From positions 88,108,001 to 88,172,000 of the forward strand of contig NC_134013.1 of NCBI RefSeq assembly GCF_040712315.1: a stretch of 64,000 nucleotides of DNA. The letters run 5' to 3'. The first letter of the stretch is position 1, and every line of letters starts with the position of its first letter. The position numbers and the translations under genes were made by a program. This document shows, piece after piece, positions 12,527 to 24,989 of the stretch. The stretch comes from Castanea sativa. Its lineage: Eukaryota; Streptophyta; Magnoliopsida; Fagales; Fagaceae. Below the pieces are notes generated by a model that saw only the letters and a program-made list of their open reading frames with translations, had not been told where the DNA came from and did no database searches.

Positions 12527-14696
12527 CTATTACATAACATGATTTGGGTAATTTGGAGTTTATTGTTATATATATATATATATTTTTTTTTTACTTTTTT
12601 AATCTTTTCATCTTATTTTATTTAATATTTAAACTTAGTCATATCCTCCATATAATTAAATTATTTCTATTTTCTTTTTTAATTAAACATATAATATTTT
12701 ATTTAAATTTAAATAAATTAAATTGTACTCACTTTGTTTAACATTTACACTTTCTCCAACCTTTCTCTTTCTCTTTACATTTTCATCTCCCCACTACCCT
12801 CTCTCTTAATATCACTCTTCATCTTTCACTTATTTTGGTTCTTCTTATTGTTATCCTTTTAGTATAAATTTGGCATTCTCTTTTCCATTATATGCATAAT
12901 TTTTCTTCACAAAAAAAATTTATTTCTCTCTCTTTCTCTCTCAATTTTTGGTGATATATATATTGCATCTCTGCTTTAGGTTGAGAAATTTTAGTGTTTT
13001 TTAGAACTCTACTTTAGGTTGATGTGATGTAATTGTGTTTTGAGTTTTTTTTTTTTTTTTTCATATTGGTTGTTAAATTTTATCATATTGCATTGTAAAG
13101 AATTAAAGATTATAATATTACATAATATGATTTAAATAATTTGGTATTTATTTAGAGATAAGTAATATGGTGTTTGTTGTTATATCTTTTATTTTTACTT
13201 TTTTTTTCTTCTCATATTATTTTATTCAACATTATTATTATTGTTGTTGTTGAATTAATATATTAGATTGTATATTTTTCAAAAATCAATATATTAACTT
13301 GAAAGAAAATGAAAAACCAACTATTAAGCTTTAAGCAATAATAATTAAAACAATAATATTATCACGCGCAACGCGCGGGTTTACGACTAGTTCAAAAATA
13401 ATATTCATGTTAAGTAATAGCTATTACAGTACTTTCTAAAAAAATATTCATTACATTTTTAATTTTATGGAATTTGAATTTGATTTTTTTTTCATTAATT
13501 TGAACAATAATTTCCTCCTAAGTATAGGAGGTAACATCATTAAATTGCAAGATTCTTAACAATGTTGGCATTTAAATTTAAATATCAAATATTAAATAAT
13601 TATATTCCAATATAGATAATAAAATAATTAATTCCATAACAATCAACTTGATCCACAAAGTTTACAATTATGGTGTAGTTGGATACCGTTTATTTTGCTA
13701 AAATTGAAAAATTATTGTTAAAACTATTGTAGATAAAGGTAAAAGTTAATTGAAATAGTATAGTAGAGTCATGAATAGTGCCAAAAAGTAAAGTGGGACT
13801 CATGAATAATAGCAAAAATAAACTGAATAATGAAATAATTTTAATTTTTAAGTCTTACCCAAGCGCACACTTAATAAGTATAAAATGGAACAATAAATTT
13901 GGAATGGAAGACCTAAATCCTTGTTTCTTGAATTCATGTGACTGACTATCTGTTAGTGACTATAGATAAATATATGGGTTTGGACTCTGGATTTTAAACC
14001 AGTTAGAACGGAAGTTTGTCTTTTATTTGTTTATTTTTTTGAGCATAAGGAAAGTTTGTCTTGAATATGTCCTACTTTTACATTTATGTTTGGTGGGTAA
14101 ATAAATATTGCCCTTCATGTTTTGAACATTTTTTATTTGATTCATGGCTGGGCTTCCCCCTATTTTTGTAGGATCGACCTTTTGAATGTGGGGCTCCCTT
14201 TGAACGGAACCTGTACTCCTTAGGCACCCCAACAATGACCTTTGTTAGCCAGACTGAGCAACAAAGAAGTTTGGAGGGTGAGCGAATGTTGTGGGAGGCC
14301 GAGCGCCAGCTTTTGCTCCATCAGTTGGAGAATGAGCGAAGGGCACATCAAGCCGCATGTGAGATTGCTGCTAGGCGACACAAAGTTCAAAATGCTGCTT
14401 TGGAGAGAGAAAATTTTCACCTTCGTATGGCTTTAGAACATGCCAAGCAATATGCTCCACCTCCACAGGACTACATGGATATCCCATGTCCACAATTATC
14501 ATCGGAGAGTGCTTCTTCTTCACCTTCCTCTACTCAATCTATGACAGCAGCCATTGTTCCTGTGGCTTCGGCGAGACCTGACACTCATGGTTTGGACTAC
14601 GCCACTTTCATTGACGGCCCTGTTCTTGGCAACCAAAACTTTAATGACCCATCAACATCTACTCCACTGAAGAGAGACTCTGACCCCAACAATTAA
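10635..14696 (+). CDS. Two-exon protein of unknown function, acidic middle and C-terminal coiled coil
   Basis: I do not recognise this family. Exon 1 is 10635-11105 (ATG at 10635) and exon 2 is 14172-14696. The junction AAG|GTAATG ... TTTTTGTAG|GAT keeps phase 0 and gives 331 residues. The N-terminus is basic (FSNKRKG), followed by a helical stretch (QQQWDEELAARLQ) and a strongly acidic region at about 60-110. The second exon gives a Glu/Arg/Leu-rich helix (about residues 185-250, for example EAERQLLLHQLENERRAH), which is a likely coiled coil, and ends in a Ser/Pro/Thr-rich tail. The two exons stay open across a 3.07 kb intron that contains a Helitron, which argues for a real gene. The ATG overlaps an AG acceptor (ATGCAG|ATATCT) in phase with the TNL, so these exons may instead be the C-terminal end of the resistance gene. 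Confidence 0.6.
11218..13390 (+). mobile_element. Non-autonomous Helitron with tandem 5' copies
   Basis: The element starts with TC (TCTATATATTACTAAAAGC at 11218) after an A. It ends with CTAG at 13387-13390 before a T, the classical A|TC...CTAG|T insertion. The 3' end has the expected short hairpin, CGCGC-AAC-GCGCG, about 10 bases before CTAG. There is no Rep/helicase coding sequence, so it is non-autonomous. The same 5' terminus recurs at 11854, giving two tandem copies of about 620 bases (11218-11836 and 11854-12470), and part of the body recurs a third time at about 12739-13110. Only one 3' terminus is present. It lies in the intron of the two-exon gene, in the sense orientation. Confidence 0.8.
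13391..14171 (+). other. Rest of the long intron, with a second R1 repeat copy (13670-13872)
   Basis: AT-rich intronic DNA. The part at about 13670-13872 matches the repeat in TNL intron 1 (3968-4190), including 'GATAAAGGTAAAAGTTAATTG' and 'CATGAATA'. Nothing else is recognisable. Confidence 0.5.
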
Positions 14697-15199
14697 CAGT
14701 AAATTTCTTTTCTTATGATGGGTTCAGGCCTTCAGGGCATATGATGTAGAACGATTTTCTTTTTAATTGATAATTAATTGTACCTCAAACTTTGTTAGAT
14801 TTTAAAGTTGGCTACTTCCATACCAAAGGTGAATTCAAAAAATTGGATTTGTGTGTATTTCAATTATTATAATTGTTTGTCATGAGCTACCTTGACGATA
14901 TTTCGAAGAATTGAAGATTAAACAATTCCAATTATTATAGTTGTTAGATTGCTGAAGTTGGCGACAATGGCTTGATGGGCCACCTTCTCTGGTGACAGTA
15001 CCACGACGATTATGTTTCAGAGTAAAGAAAAAGTACGAGGCAAAGAAGAGTAGAATACAATGAGAAATAAATTGAGTTTGACACGGCTTTTTTTGTACCT
15101 TTAAATCATTTATGTGTCAAATCTTCAAATTTCAAAACTAAATCTCAATTCATTACATAGCAATGGGGAACTCAAATCTTCATTGAACCAAATTGAAGA
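14697..15199. other. Intergenic, no gene seen
   Basis: 3' flank of the coiled-coil gene. AT-rich, with no coding pattern or recognisable repeat. Confidence 0.5.
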
Positions 15200-15204
15200 T
15201 TCAA

Positions 15205-15960
15205 GGGCCCTATGATTCTCCAACCATTAATTAATTGGGAGTGGAACACATCAGAAAGAAATCCCAAAACTATATACACATTGCAGAATACGTTAACAAA
15301 GTTCAACAAATCAGATGATCCCATCTTCCATTCAAGCTCGTTGTTTCTCATGACACAAGATGAACAACAGAAGGATGATTCTTCAAATGGCCAAAATTTA
15401 AAGGAAACCTTTGAGACTCTTGACATTCGCATTAGCTTCATGAGCAGTCAACACCAATGCAACCTGAACATGCCCCATCTCAACCGCACAATGCAGTGGT
15501 GCGTATCCAGCATCATCAACAACATTGACCTGTGCACCATTATTTGGCAGCAACTTCACACTCTCAATCCACCCCTTAATGCAGCCCTATGCAAAGGTGT
15601 ATCCAGCCATTTTGATCTCTCCCATTCACGTTTTCCCCTTCCTCAAGGCAAGTCTTCATACCATGTATATCATCCACCCTAGCTGCCCCATGCAACACAT
15701 CCCCCAAATGCAATGAATCCAGCAAATTTTCAAATTGCCCATTGTCCACAACAAGGGAAAGGCAGTCTTCCCATCATCATTTGCCACATACTTCACATTG
15801 GAACATTCCAATAAGTATTCCACAACCAGCAAATGCCCTTCAGCACCTGGCCATCACCACTAGAACTCAATAACTGCTGCCCATCATCAGCAACAGCTAA
15901 AGAATGAACCATTTTGATATTAAACACATCCTCTACAAAACGAAACAACATGATTTACAA
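15205..15960 (-). pseudogene. Ankyrin-repeat protein pseudogene
   Basis: On the minus strand, several frames read as ankyrin repeats: 'DDAGYAPLHCAVEMGHVQVA' (about 15460-15520), a 'GRDQNGW' repeat start near 15605-15625, and 'LVVEYLLECSNVKYVANDDG' (about 15770-15830). At least two frame changes and a premature stop (K-G-F-L-stop near 15400) separate them. The pattern resembles the ankyrin half of VAPYRIN-type plant proteins, but many plant ankyrin proteins share it, so no parent is named. There is no start codon and no N-terminal domain. It sits between two tail-to-tail resistance genes. Confidence 0.7.
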
Positions 15961-16067
15961 ATTGATGGCCAAAAGCTCACTGGCTTTGGAGAATTTAGTT
16001 GCACTAAATTGAAACATAATTTACTTAATGAATTACATCACGGAACTTCTTTTTTAAGCAAGTAATG

Positions 16068-19000
16068 TTATTGAAAAAAACAAAAAAGCACAAAAACCAT
16101 GGGAGTGTAATTTGATATTCCAGGGATATTTGCACAAACTGCGATGGCTACTACTAATAATAAAATAACATAAATAAAAACCTTGGATTTTCTTATCACC
16201 AGCCAAATTGCTCGATCTATGGAAACAACTTCATCAAGAAAATCATCCTCATAGGGCAAGGATGCATTTTAGATCATTGCTTCCAAATTGGATTGGTAAC
16301 CCTTCATATCATTCCAATAAATCAGGTTGACCCCAAACTTCTTTAGTTGGAAACTACCGCTTACATGTACTGAATACTGGACTTCATCTCCAGCTTCCAA
16401 CACATGTACACTATCATATAGTGGTACAGAGTGCAACCACATGTTCCTGACTTGATATTACACTACAATTCTTTCGTTGATACTGCCACTCAAGGCACTT
16501 GTTATTATTTTTCAAATTACAGATAATACTGAATCCATGAATATCATGAAATGTGGTTGCAAATACAACACATAAAAGCCATCCTCGAATCTTTTGCTTC
16601 ACTAGTGGTGGTACAACAAAGCATAAAATTGGTCTCGTACTCCTGAAGTCAAACCACCCTGGCAACTTGCCCCGAGATAGGAAAACACTAATACTGAAGG
16701 TTGCAATCAATTCCTATTACATTACATCAAGTAATGAGTTATGGTCCAAAAACCCAGTTCAATAAAACTAGATATTAAAGAGAGAGTCAGACCTCAAAAA
16801 GCTTCTTTCTTGGATTACTGGTAGGACTCTTCTTGAGTAGTTCAGAGTAACCACAACATATCCATTCCAAGAACATGGCAATGTTTGCATCCATTGCTTG
16901 TAATCCCTTTGAAAGCTGATTCATAAGCGTTCTGGATTGGCTAAATTCAAGTGTGAGTTGATTAATGAAATTGATTATAACTGAGGAATGAAATTGAGCA
17001 ATGCTTGCAGTTGACAATATAAAGTGTCTCGGAATATCTTTGAATTGCAAGGTCCTGAGCTAGTATGCCTGGTGAAAGTTCTACGAATGGGAGTGGGGTC
17101 CCATTCATGAGACAATGTATAGCTATGAATTCATTATTTTTGGCGTCATCTCTAGAAGTCTTTCACAGTTTATAACATCTTCCACCTCGAGATTGGTGAA
17201 TCTTGAGAAAAAATCATGTTTTCCTTTTAGGAGATAGGCCAAAAATTAGGCTAATTTTTAGCCTACTTGACTTTACTCTACTCCCCCACCCTCCCTCAAT
17301 CCAAACAGACCATAAAATTGTATAGTGCAATTAATACCCTCTTCAATTAAATCATGAGTAATGAGTTTGATTTTATTATACAAAGATCAGACAGGCAGAG
17401 ATGGAGAAAAGACCTTGTGCTGGAGAAGCTTGAGTGAATGCTTAGCTATTGATGGAGATTTGAATTCAAGTCTCGGTACCCAGTCTAGCTTTGTGCAGCC
17501 AGAAAGGTTTACATGGGACATTATCTGGTAAATCTCTTGGGGAAGCTTCTCAAGATTTTTACAGTCTGCAAGATCCAAAGGAGCTAGTTTGTTGAGACAT
17601 ATAACAGACTTGTGAATCTCAATCAAACTAGTACAATTAGTAAGAACCAACACCTCCAGATTGATTATCTTCGAGAAATCTGGTGTTCTCCTTAGGTAAT
17701 AGGAATGACTGACATCAAGAAACTTAAACTTTTTTAGAATCTGTTCCCCCACCCGAAAAAAGAAAAAGAAATATTGAAATAATGTCCATATGAATTCAAT
17801 AGATCCAAACCAGAAACATGAAAACAAATACTTGCATACCTTGGTTCCTGTCCAAAGTTCAATCAGGCTACTATAGGGCATGTAAATAGCAACAAGGTTT
17901 TCCATGTATAAGTCGGTGGTATGGATTCCATAGGGAATCCATACCATTCTAGATATCTTAGCCTCTTGGAAAGACATTGGAAGTTCCCGTTAAGGCATGC
18001 ATAATTTAGTTGAAGCACTTTTAGCTGATGCATCTTCACAAACGCTCTGGATTCTACTTGTAAATTGTGGACCTCGGGCAAATTTAGCATGATGCCTTTA
18101 ACTAATTTTGACCCCTAGAAAGAAAGAGCAAGGTGTAAAAGTTACATTTTAAGGCAATTGCAATTACATACATATATAGTAATAGGTTGAGAACATTACT
18201 GTGTATATATAAAAACATGGGTTGTGTCCTACAACTGATTGTGAAGAAAAGGCAAAGTGCACTCTGCATTGCGTAGTTTAAGGGACAAGTACTATGCCTC
18301 TGGTACCTCAAGCAGTGTGCTATGATGAATACAGTAAAAAATCAACTATTTTTACGCTAAATAAGTAAGTTGGTCTTATATTCTTATGCAATCAACATTA
18401 TAGTTTAGGCATCTGAATCTTACCGTGTGATATTTCAGTACATCAAGGACATCCTCATGAAACCATAGTCAACTACGTTCTCCAGGGAATTTGGAGGATT
18501 CTTTGCGGACAACTTCTCTACCCATGTCCATGATCATATCATGCATTGTCAACTGGTTTGAGCTATCAATTGTTACAAGACATCGATGAAACAAGACCCC
18601 TAGTTCACTTTCAAGGAATAAATTTGAGTCTTGGAGTATTTTGAATGCATAATTTTTTTCCATTCCAACAAAGAAACATGCAATATCTAGACACAACTCT
18701 TTTTGCATGTCACTTAGTGAATAAAAACTGACCATAAGCTTCTTTTGAATTTCATCATGAGGTATTGCTCTTAATTTTTCCAATGTACCTTCCCATTCAT
18801 TTGTGCTCTTGTCTGACAGAAAAGAACCTAAAACTTTAGTGCCAATGGAAGACCTCCAGCATAACAAAATTACTTCCTTTAAGGTACTCTACATAATTTT
18901 CCTCAGTTTGATCTTTTCCAAATGCATGCCAACTCAAGAGCTGAATAGACTCATGGTAGTCCAATGCTAGTGGCGAATATATCTTATTAAGCTCATTCAA

Positions 19001-19272
19001 TTTGAGTATAGACTTATCTCTTGTTGTAATGATAATTATACTTCCTGGTTGAAAATAGCCAGGCCTAATGGCCAGCTTATCTAATTAGTCCCGGTGATCC
19101 ACATCATCAATAACAACAAGTACCTTCTTACACCATGCTCTATTTTTTATTACCATAGTTCCTTCATCAACAAGTTTTAATTTTGTATTGTCATTTACAT
19201 GTACGCTAGTAGAGAGAATCTGCTGCTGCAAATCAACCAGGCCAGGGAGCAACCATATGGTGAGCAAGCTCA
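16068..19272 (-). pseudogene. TIR-NBS-LRR pseudogene, 5'-truncated
   Basis: Minus-strand paralogue of the gene at 3157-10247. Recognisable exons: C-JID 16068-16713, LRR 16793-17222, LRR 17414-17740, LRR start 17840-18114 and NB-ARC 18424-19272. Homology ends abruptly near 19272, so the P-loop, the first half of NB-ARC and the whole TIR are missing. Damage includes a one-base deletion in exon 17840-18114 (275 instead of 276 bases), a stop right after the kinase-2 region near 19082, disruption near 18840-18890, a frameshift in C-JID near 16433 and a stop near 16268. It retains a normal MHD motif, unlike the intact paralogue. It cannot make a receptor. Confidence 0.9.
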
Positions 19273-19682
19273 TTTACATGTGAATTTTACACACACTGAT
19301 GTGAGTGCTCTAAGCTGTCATATGGAAACTCCCAATATGCATTTATTAAAATGCTCATCATCTGTATTATTACACTGTCACAACAGCAGTCATAACACAG
19401 GAATAAAGAAGTTAATAGATATGAAAGATGTGCTGGTCTAACCAAAAGAGTCCCCTAGGAAAAGAATATGGAAATGGCTGATTACCTCTCTTTTTTTGAG
19501 AAGAAAAGCAATTTCAATAAGATAAAATGGAAACAGCTACAGCTACATAGACTCTGCCTCCTTTCTTAAACATTAAGATAATTTATTTACATTTGTAAAT
19601 TAGCACGAAGCAATGCAAAAAGTATCCCAGCAAAATGATGTGCCTTTTCTTTCTTATTATAAGAGATAATATTTAAAAAGTT

Positions 19683-19700
19683 GGGGGGGGGGGGGGGGGG
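19683..19700. repeat. Poly(G) tract of 18
   Basis: An uninterrupted run of 18 G. The matching site in the parent copy (about 32519-32524) has only 6 G. Confidence 0.95.
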
Positions 19701-20479
19701 AAGAAAGCAACCCAAGTTCTAAAATGATGCATATTTCAATAGTAAGTAATACTAACCCCCATCTCATAATTGCACTAGGTTCGTTAAAATGATAGAAATC
19801 ATGCTACTGTTTTCTCCGCCTCTCCCATCAAGCACTGCATTTAGTTTGGAATCAGCTTCTCCGATGAGCAATGCTAACTCCAAAATTTCAATAATTGCAG
19901 CTAGTGTTTTCATTCTGCAGCATTTGCCCAAAACATGGCAGAACAAAGAGCTATATTAGCCATTGTTGTCTAAACTTGTCTGGTAAGACCTTTTACTTGG
20001 CCTTCTGCTTCAAAAGGCCAGAGACAGAAGCACAATGTGTTGATTTGTATTCATATTTCTTGCAACAGGACTGCAGCAATTCAATGACTTTAAGGCATCT
20101 ACACCATTTGAAAACACTGCTTAAATAAACAATTCTTAAAAAGGAAAGAAAATAATGCAATGGCATCAACATTACACAGATTGAGATTTCAACTGAAGCT
20201 TTAAGATCTCCTTACATGAAACCACCTAGAATGGAATCTAGAGGTTTAAGGGACACTCTTGACATATAAAAGAAAACCAACAGTAATTGCTGATACATTG
20301 TATATAGTGTCAAACATAACTCTCAAAGTAATGGAAAATGGTTACAGGACAAAGTATTAACAAATGATATCAAAGATGGATGCAGGTCTAAGATTTGTTG
20401 GAATGAGCTGTGCTAAAGCCCTTGAGTCTTCTTTTATTATTATTCTTTTCCTATTTTTCTGTAATAGCTTCCTACTTAG

Positions 20480-21251
<772 letters not shown>

Positions 21252-21720
21252 CTTAGTTTGAAGTTCTTTTAATAAGATTTCTGTTATATTGAGGAACCTC
21301 AATCTTAAAAAGGATTAGGAATATCCAATATAGATGAATTCTATGTATTCTGTCAGAATTTGAAGAGAGATGAGTTCAATGAATGCCCAATAACTTTAAA
21401 GGTGTAAATTGCCTTTTCGCTCCTATGTGGCATGGTCGTTTAAGGAAACCTAGGTATGATGGCCTAGGCTGTTTCTTTGTTCTTCAATTCATTGTTTAAT
21501 ACCAAACAGCCATCAAATTACTTTAAGATTCAATATTTTTTTATAATCAAACTATCCCTAAGTCCTTAAACATCGGACCTCATTCAAGAAGCCTTGATGA
21601 ACTTATCAAGAAACCTAATCTAGTGTCAAATTCCCAAAGATCCTACATCAAATTGGTATTAGAATTTAGAGCCTGCTACGATTTCTGCTCTACATTACAA
21701 CTCAAAAACGTATGCATTAA

Positions 21721-22073
21721 AGTTTCCACTGTTGAGGAATTCAACCTAGTTCAAAGATGTTTAGGGCTGTTTGAATGTGCATTACTTTCAATGCATTGTG
21801 GTAAGAAAATGTGTACTTGTAACATGCTTTTAATGAAATCCATGTTTATTCTTTGGGGTTTTGTTTTTGTATGATGAGAAAATTATTCAGTTGAAGTTTC
21901 CACAATTTGTAGAATTCAACTTTGTGCAAAGATCTGTTAGGATTTGCATTACTTGTACCCTGCATAGTCTGCATTGTGGTAAGACAATTGTGCACTTGTA
22001 AACTGATTTAAATGAAATCCATGTTTACACTTCTTGGGTTTTGTTTTAGTCTGATGAGAACATTAAGCAGTTG
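21721..22073. repeat. Diverged tandem repeat, two units of about 175 bp
   Basis: Unit 1 (21721-21894) and unit 2 (21895-22073) both run from 'AGTTTCCAC' through 'GCATTGTGGTAAGA', 'AATGAAATCCATGTTTA' and 'GGGTTTTGTTTT' to 'TGATGAGAA..ATT.AGCAGTTG'. The unit has no recognised function. It starts just past the end of the CMC4-derived duplication. Confidence 0.75.
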
Positions 22074-23486
22074 AATTTTCATTCGGCTGGTTGTCGATCC
22101 TCAATTTTTTCCACTCCACCCCTCCCCTTGAAAAAGTATTTGATACCGTATCAAATGATACCTTGCCATCAATTTCAAAATTCAATAAATAAAAAACATG
22201 TGTGTAAAAATAATTACTTATTAACACGTCTTTCATTTATCAGTGAGATGGTTTATTTTGGATTTTAGTTAGATCCAATGCATTCAGTGTATTAGACCCG
22301 TTGAGATGGTGACACATGACCACTTTTGGCCATCAGTCATCATTTTACCCGTTTATTTTTACAGAGAAATTTCTTACTTATTAGACTTTGATATTGCTAA
22401 TGTGGAATCATTTGATACCAAATTCGCCCTCACTGTGTTGAGCTTAGGATTGTACTGTGTTGAGCTTCTTTTCTATTTGCTTTGTTGTACTCTCCTTTTT
22501 TTTGGCAATGACATTCCAGTTTGTGTTCATAAAAAAATACACCCCTCTATCCTCTCATGTCTTGGGTATTAGTACCAAGCCGCTAAACACTGAAAAGGAA
22601 GATTTATATGTAAGATGAATGAGATACTATTTTTTTTTTAACTTTATTTATTTTAATTGTTATTTATATGGGTTATGCTGATGAATGCTCTTAGGACATT
22701 GGTTAACAATCTATTTTAGAAAAGTTTTAATACTATTTTTATGAAAAAAAAAAAAAACCTGTCAAAATATTAACTACTGTATTTCATTTTCTCATAAAAA
22801 TTTTCTTTAAATAGATTATAAACCAATACCTTTAAAGAAAATAAATTATCAACCAATACTCTTAGAACATCCGTTAAAATTTTCTTAATTATATTATTGA
22901 AAGAGGGTCCTACAGCCAGATCAGACGGAACTCCCAGGGTGAATGATTTAAAGATATGGGGGGTTGTTGGGAAATAACATATGATGTCGGTTGAGCAGGT
23001 GACAAAAGTCTTGTCCCTAAATTGCTATATACTTAATGCAGTGCTGGGTCTGGGTGGCATCCACTACACCAACATTAATATTATGGAGAATTTTTTAATG
23101 TCCCCAACATATCCTTGCTGGCCGATTTTCCAAACTATTTATACTGCCAATGCATTTATAAAGCCAGCTTGTGAGGTTTTTTATTTGACACGTCCTGATA
23201 AATAAAAAGAAAGAAAAGAAAAGTCAAGTTCAATTAGTAGCAGATCATTTGACACGTCCTGATAAATGTTGAAGCTTTGTATAATCGTATCCCCTACGAA
23301 AATAATGGCTTTAATGGACTAGTAGATCAGCTAATTACAGAGTTTTATAACTTAATTGACATAATTTAAATTTTCATAACTCAACTATCAAATTATTTCA
23401 AGAGGAAATGGCTAAATAGTTTTAATTTTTAAACTATGTAACCAAACAGTCCTCTTTTCAAACTATCTAACAAATACCACTCTTTT

Positions 23487-23692
23487 GGAACTTACATTGC
23501 TAATGTCGAGTTCCAAAACTTGACATTAGCAATATCGAGTTCTATGCATGTTTTTAAGTGGAACTCCACATTAATAATGTTGAGTTCTAAGCAACAATTT
23601 AAAAATAAATTAAGTGAAAAAATACGCATGGAACTCAACATTACAAATGTCGAGTTTTGCCTAGAACTTAACATCAATAATGCCAAGTTTCA
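23487..23692. repeat. Five imperfect palindromes with a GAACTYGACATT core
   Basis: Units at about 23487-23514, 23517-23542, 23560-23589, 23630-23658 and 23663-23690 each read as GGAACTY.ACATT then a short loop then AATGTYGAGTTCC. Each can fold into a hairpin of about 12 base pairs. Confidence 0.7.
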
Positions 23693-24908
23693 AAATAATA
23701 GTATTTTGCTACATAGTTTGAAAAATGGGCTGTTCAACGATATTGTATGTATCTTCTTTAACTTTGGTGATTGATTTTAACGCTTGGAATATGCTCGTTT
23801 TGCTTTGCCTTACTCCGAATCTAATATTTAATGACAACCACAACTACAAAGATGGACGATAAAAAACTGAAAAGTCCCTTCAACTATCTCTTTTCTTTTG
23901 GAGCAATGAGCATATATCTTTTTCACTTGTCTTAATCTGCAATAGTTTTCGATGGAAAAGAAATTTTTAAACGCTATCTATATCGTCAAAAAAGAATATA
24001 GGAGTCTAAAAGGAGTGTAGGACACTGTAATGGTTTTGGAAAATTGCTCTTGTAGCGCCATTCCTTTTACCCACTTTATCAACTACTATTATCTATTGTA
24101 TTGGTTTGCAAATCATTATTTTAAAAGGTCTTGTTAACGGTGCTTTTTTGAAATTTTTAATAAACAATTTTAGGAAAATTTTGACACTATTTTCATGAAA
24201 ATATAAGAAGTCGTCAAAACATTAATTGTATTTTCTTTTATTTCCCTAGAAAAAATTTCTAAAAATATTTCTTAACCTTATATTCTTAAGGCATCTGTAA
24301 ATTTTTTCCTATTAAACGATGATTATCAACCACCCACTTGTTAGGTCTAGGGGGTGGGGAATGGGGTTCAAGTAGTTGTGTAGGATTTTTCAGCATAATT
24401 TTTTTTTTAAAAAGTCATTATTTAAAGGGTTTGGTAGCATTAAATCTGGTTTTGAATATGTTAAGCAGTGAATGCCCCACAGGACTTGCTATGTTTTACT
24501 CCACTTAGGAAATTTGCTAGTGTTTAAAACTTTGAATTCACCAATTCAGTACCACTTTTCTGTTTTTTATCAAGATTAGTAACCTAATTCACCCACCTTT
24601 AAACAGCAGCAATCATGTCAGGAACATTCTAAAGTAATTTACTAATTTGTACTCCATCCTAGAAAACTAGAACTATCTTTTAAGGAGTGAATGTAAATGA
24701 AAATTACTCATATAGTTCAGAGAATTCTGTGTTGTTTCCAAGAGGACAAGTGGATTGGTGAATCAGAAATCTACTTGTATACAATATAATCACAAACTAA
24801 TTATATCTGCTTGTTAATATTGCTATTCTTCAATGATAAATCATACCATGTCTACTTGATATCAGATTTTTGGTTTCAAAATTATGAACTAAAGTGATAC
24901 ATTAGGAA

Positions 24909-24910
<2 letters not shown>

Positions 24911-24946
<36 letters not shown>
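24911..24946. repeat. (TA)n microsatellite
   Basis: Pure TA run just downstream of the COBRA-like gene's stop codon (minus strand). Confidence 0.95.
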
Positions 24947-24951
<5 letters not shown>

Positions 24952-24989
24952 ATTATAAGTCCTAATCTCTAATGCAAGACACCTATAGT

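Larger units (their letters stand above)
22074..24989. other. Intergenic, 3' side of the COBRA-like gene
   Basis: AT-rich DNA with no supported gene. It holds the palindromic units at 23487-23692 and a TA microsatellite at 24911-24946. ORFs in this stretch lack any recognisable protein pattern. Confidence 0.5.

Noticed and set aside
16068..16259. A C-terminal transmembrane tail (VFIYVILLLVVAIAV) on the resistance pseudogene
   Set aside because: Comparison with the intact copy shows an extra base just upstream, so this reading is out of frame and likely runs into intron sequence.
19764..19946. Minus-strand ORF matched at 32560-32769, which could look like a conserved small gene
   Set aside because: The match is explained by the segmental duplication, extends equally through non-coding flank, and lies in the 3' region of CMC4.
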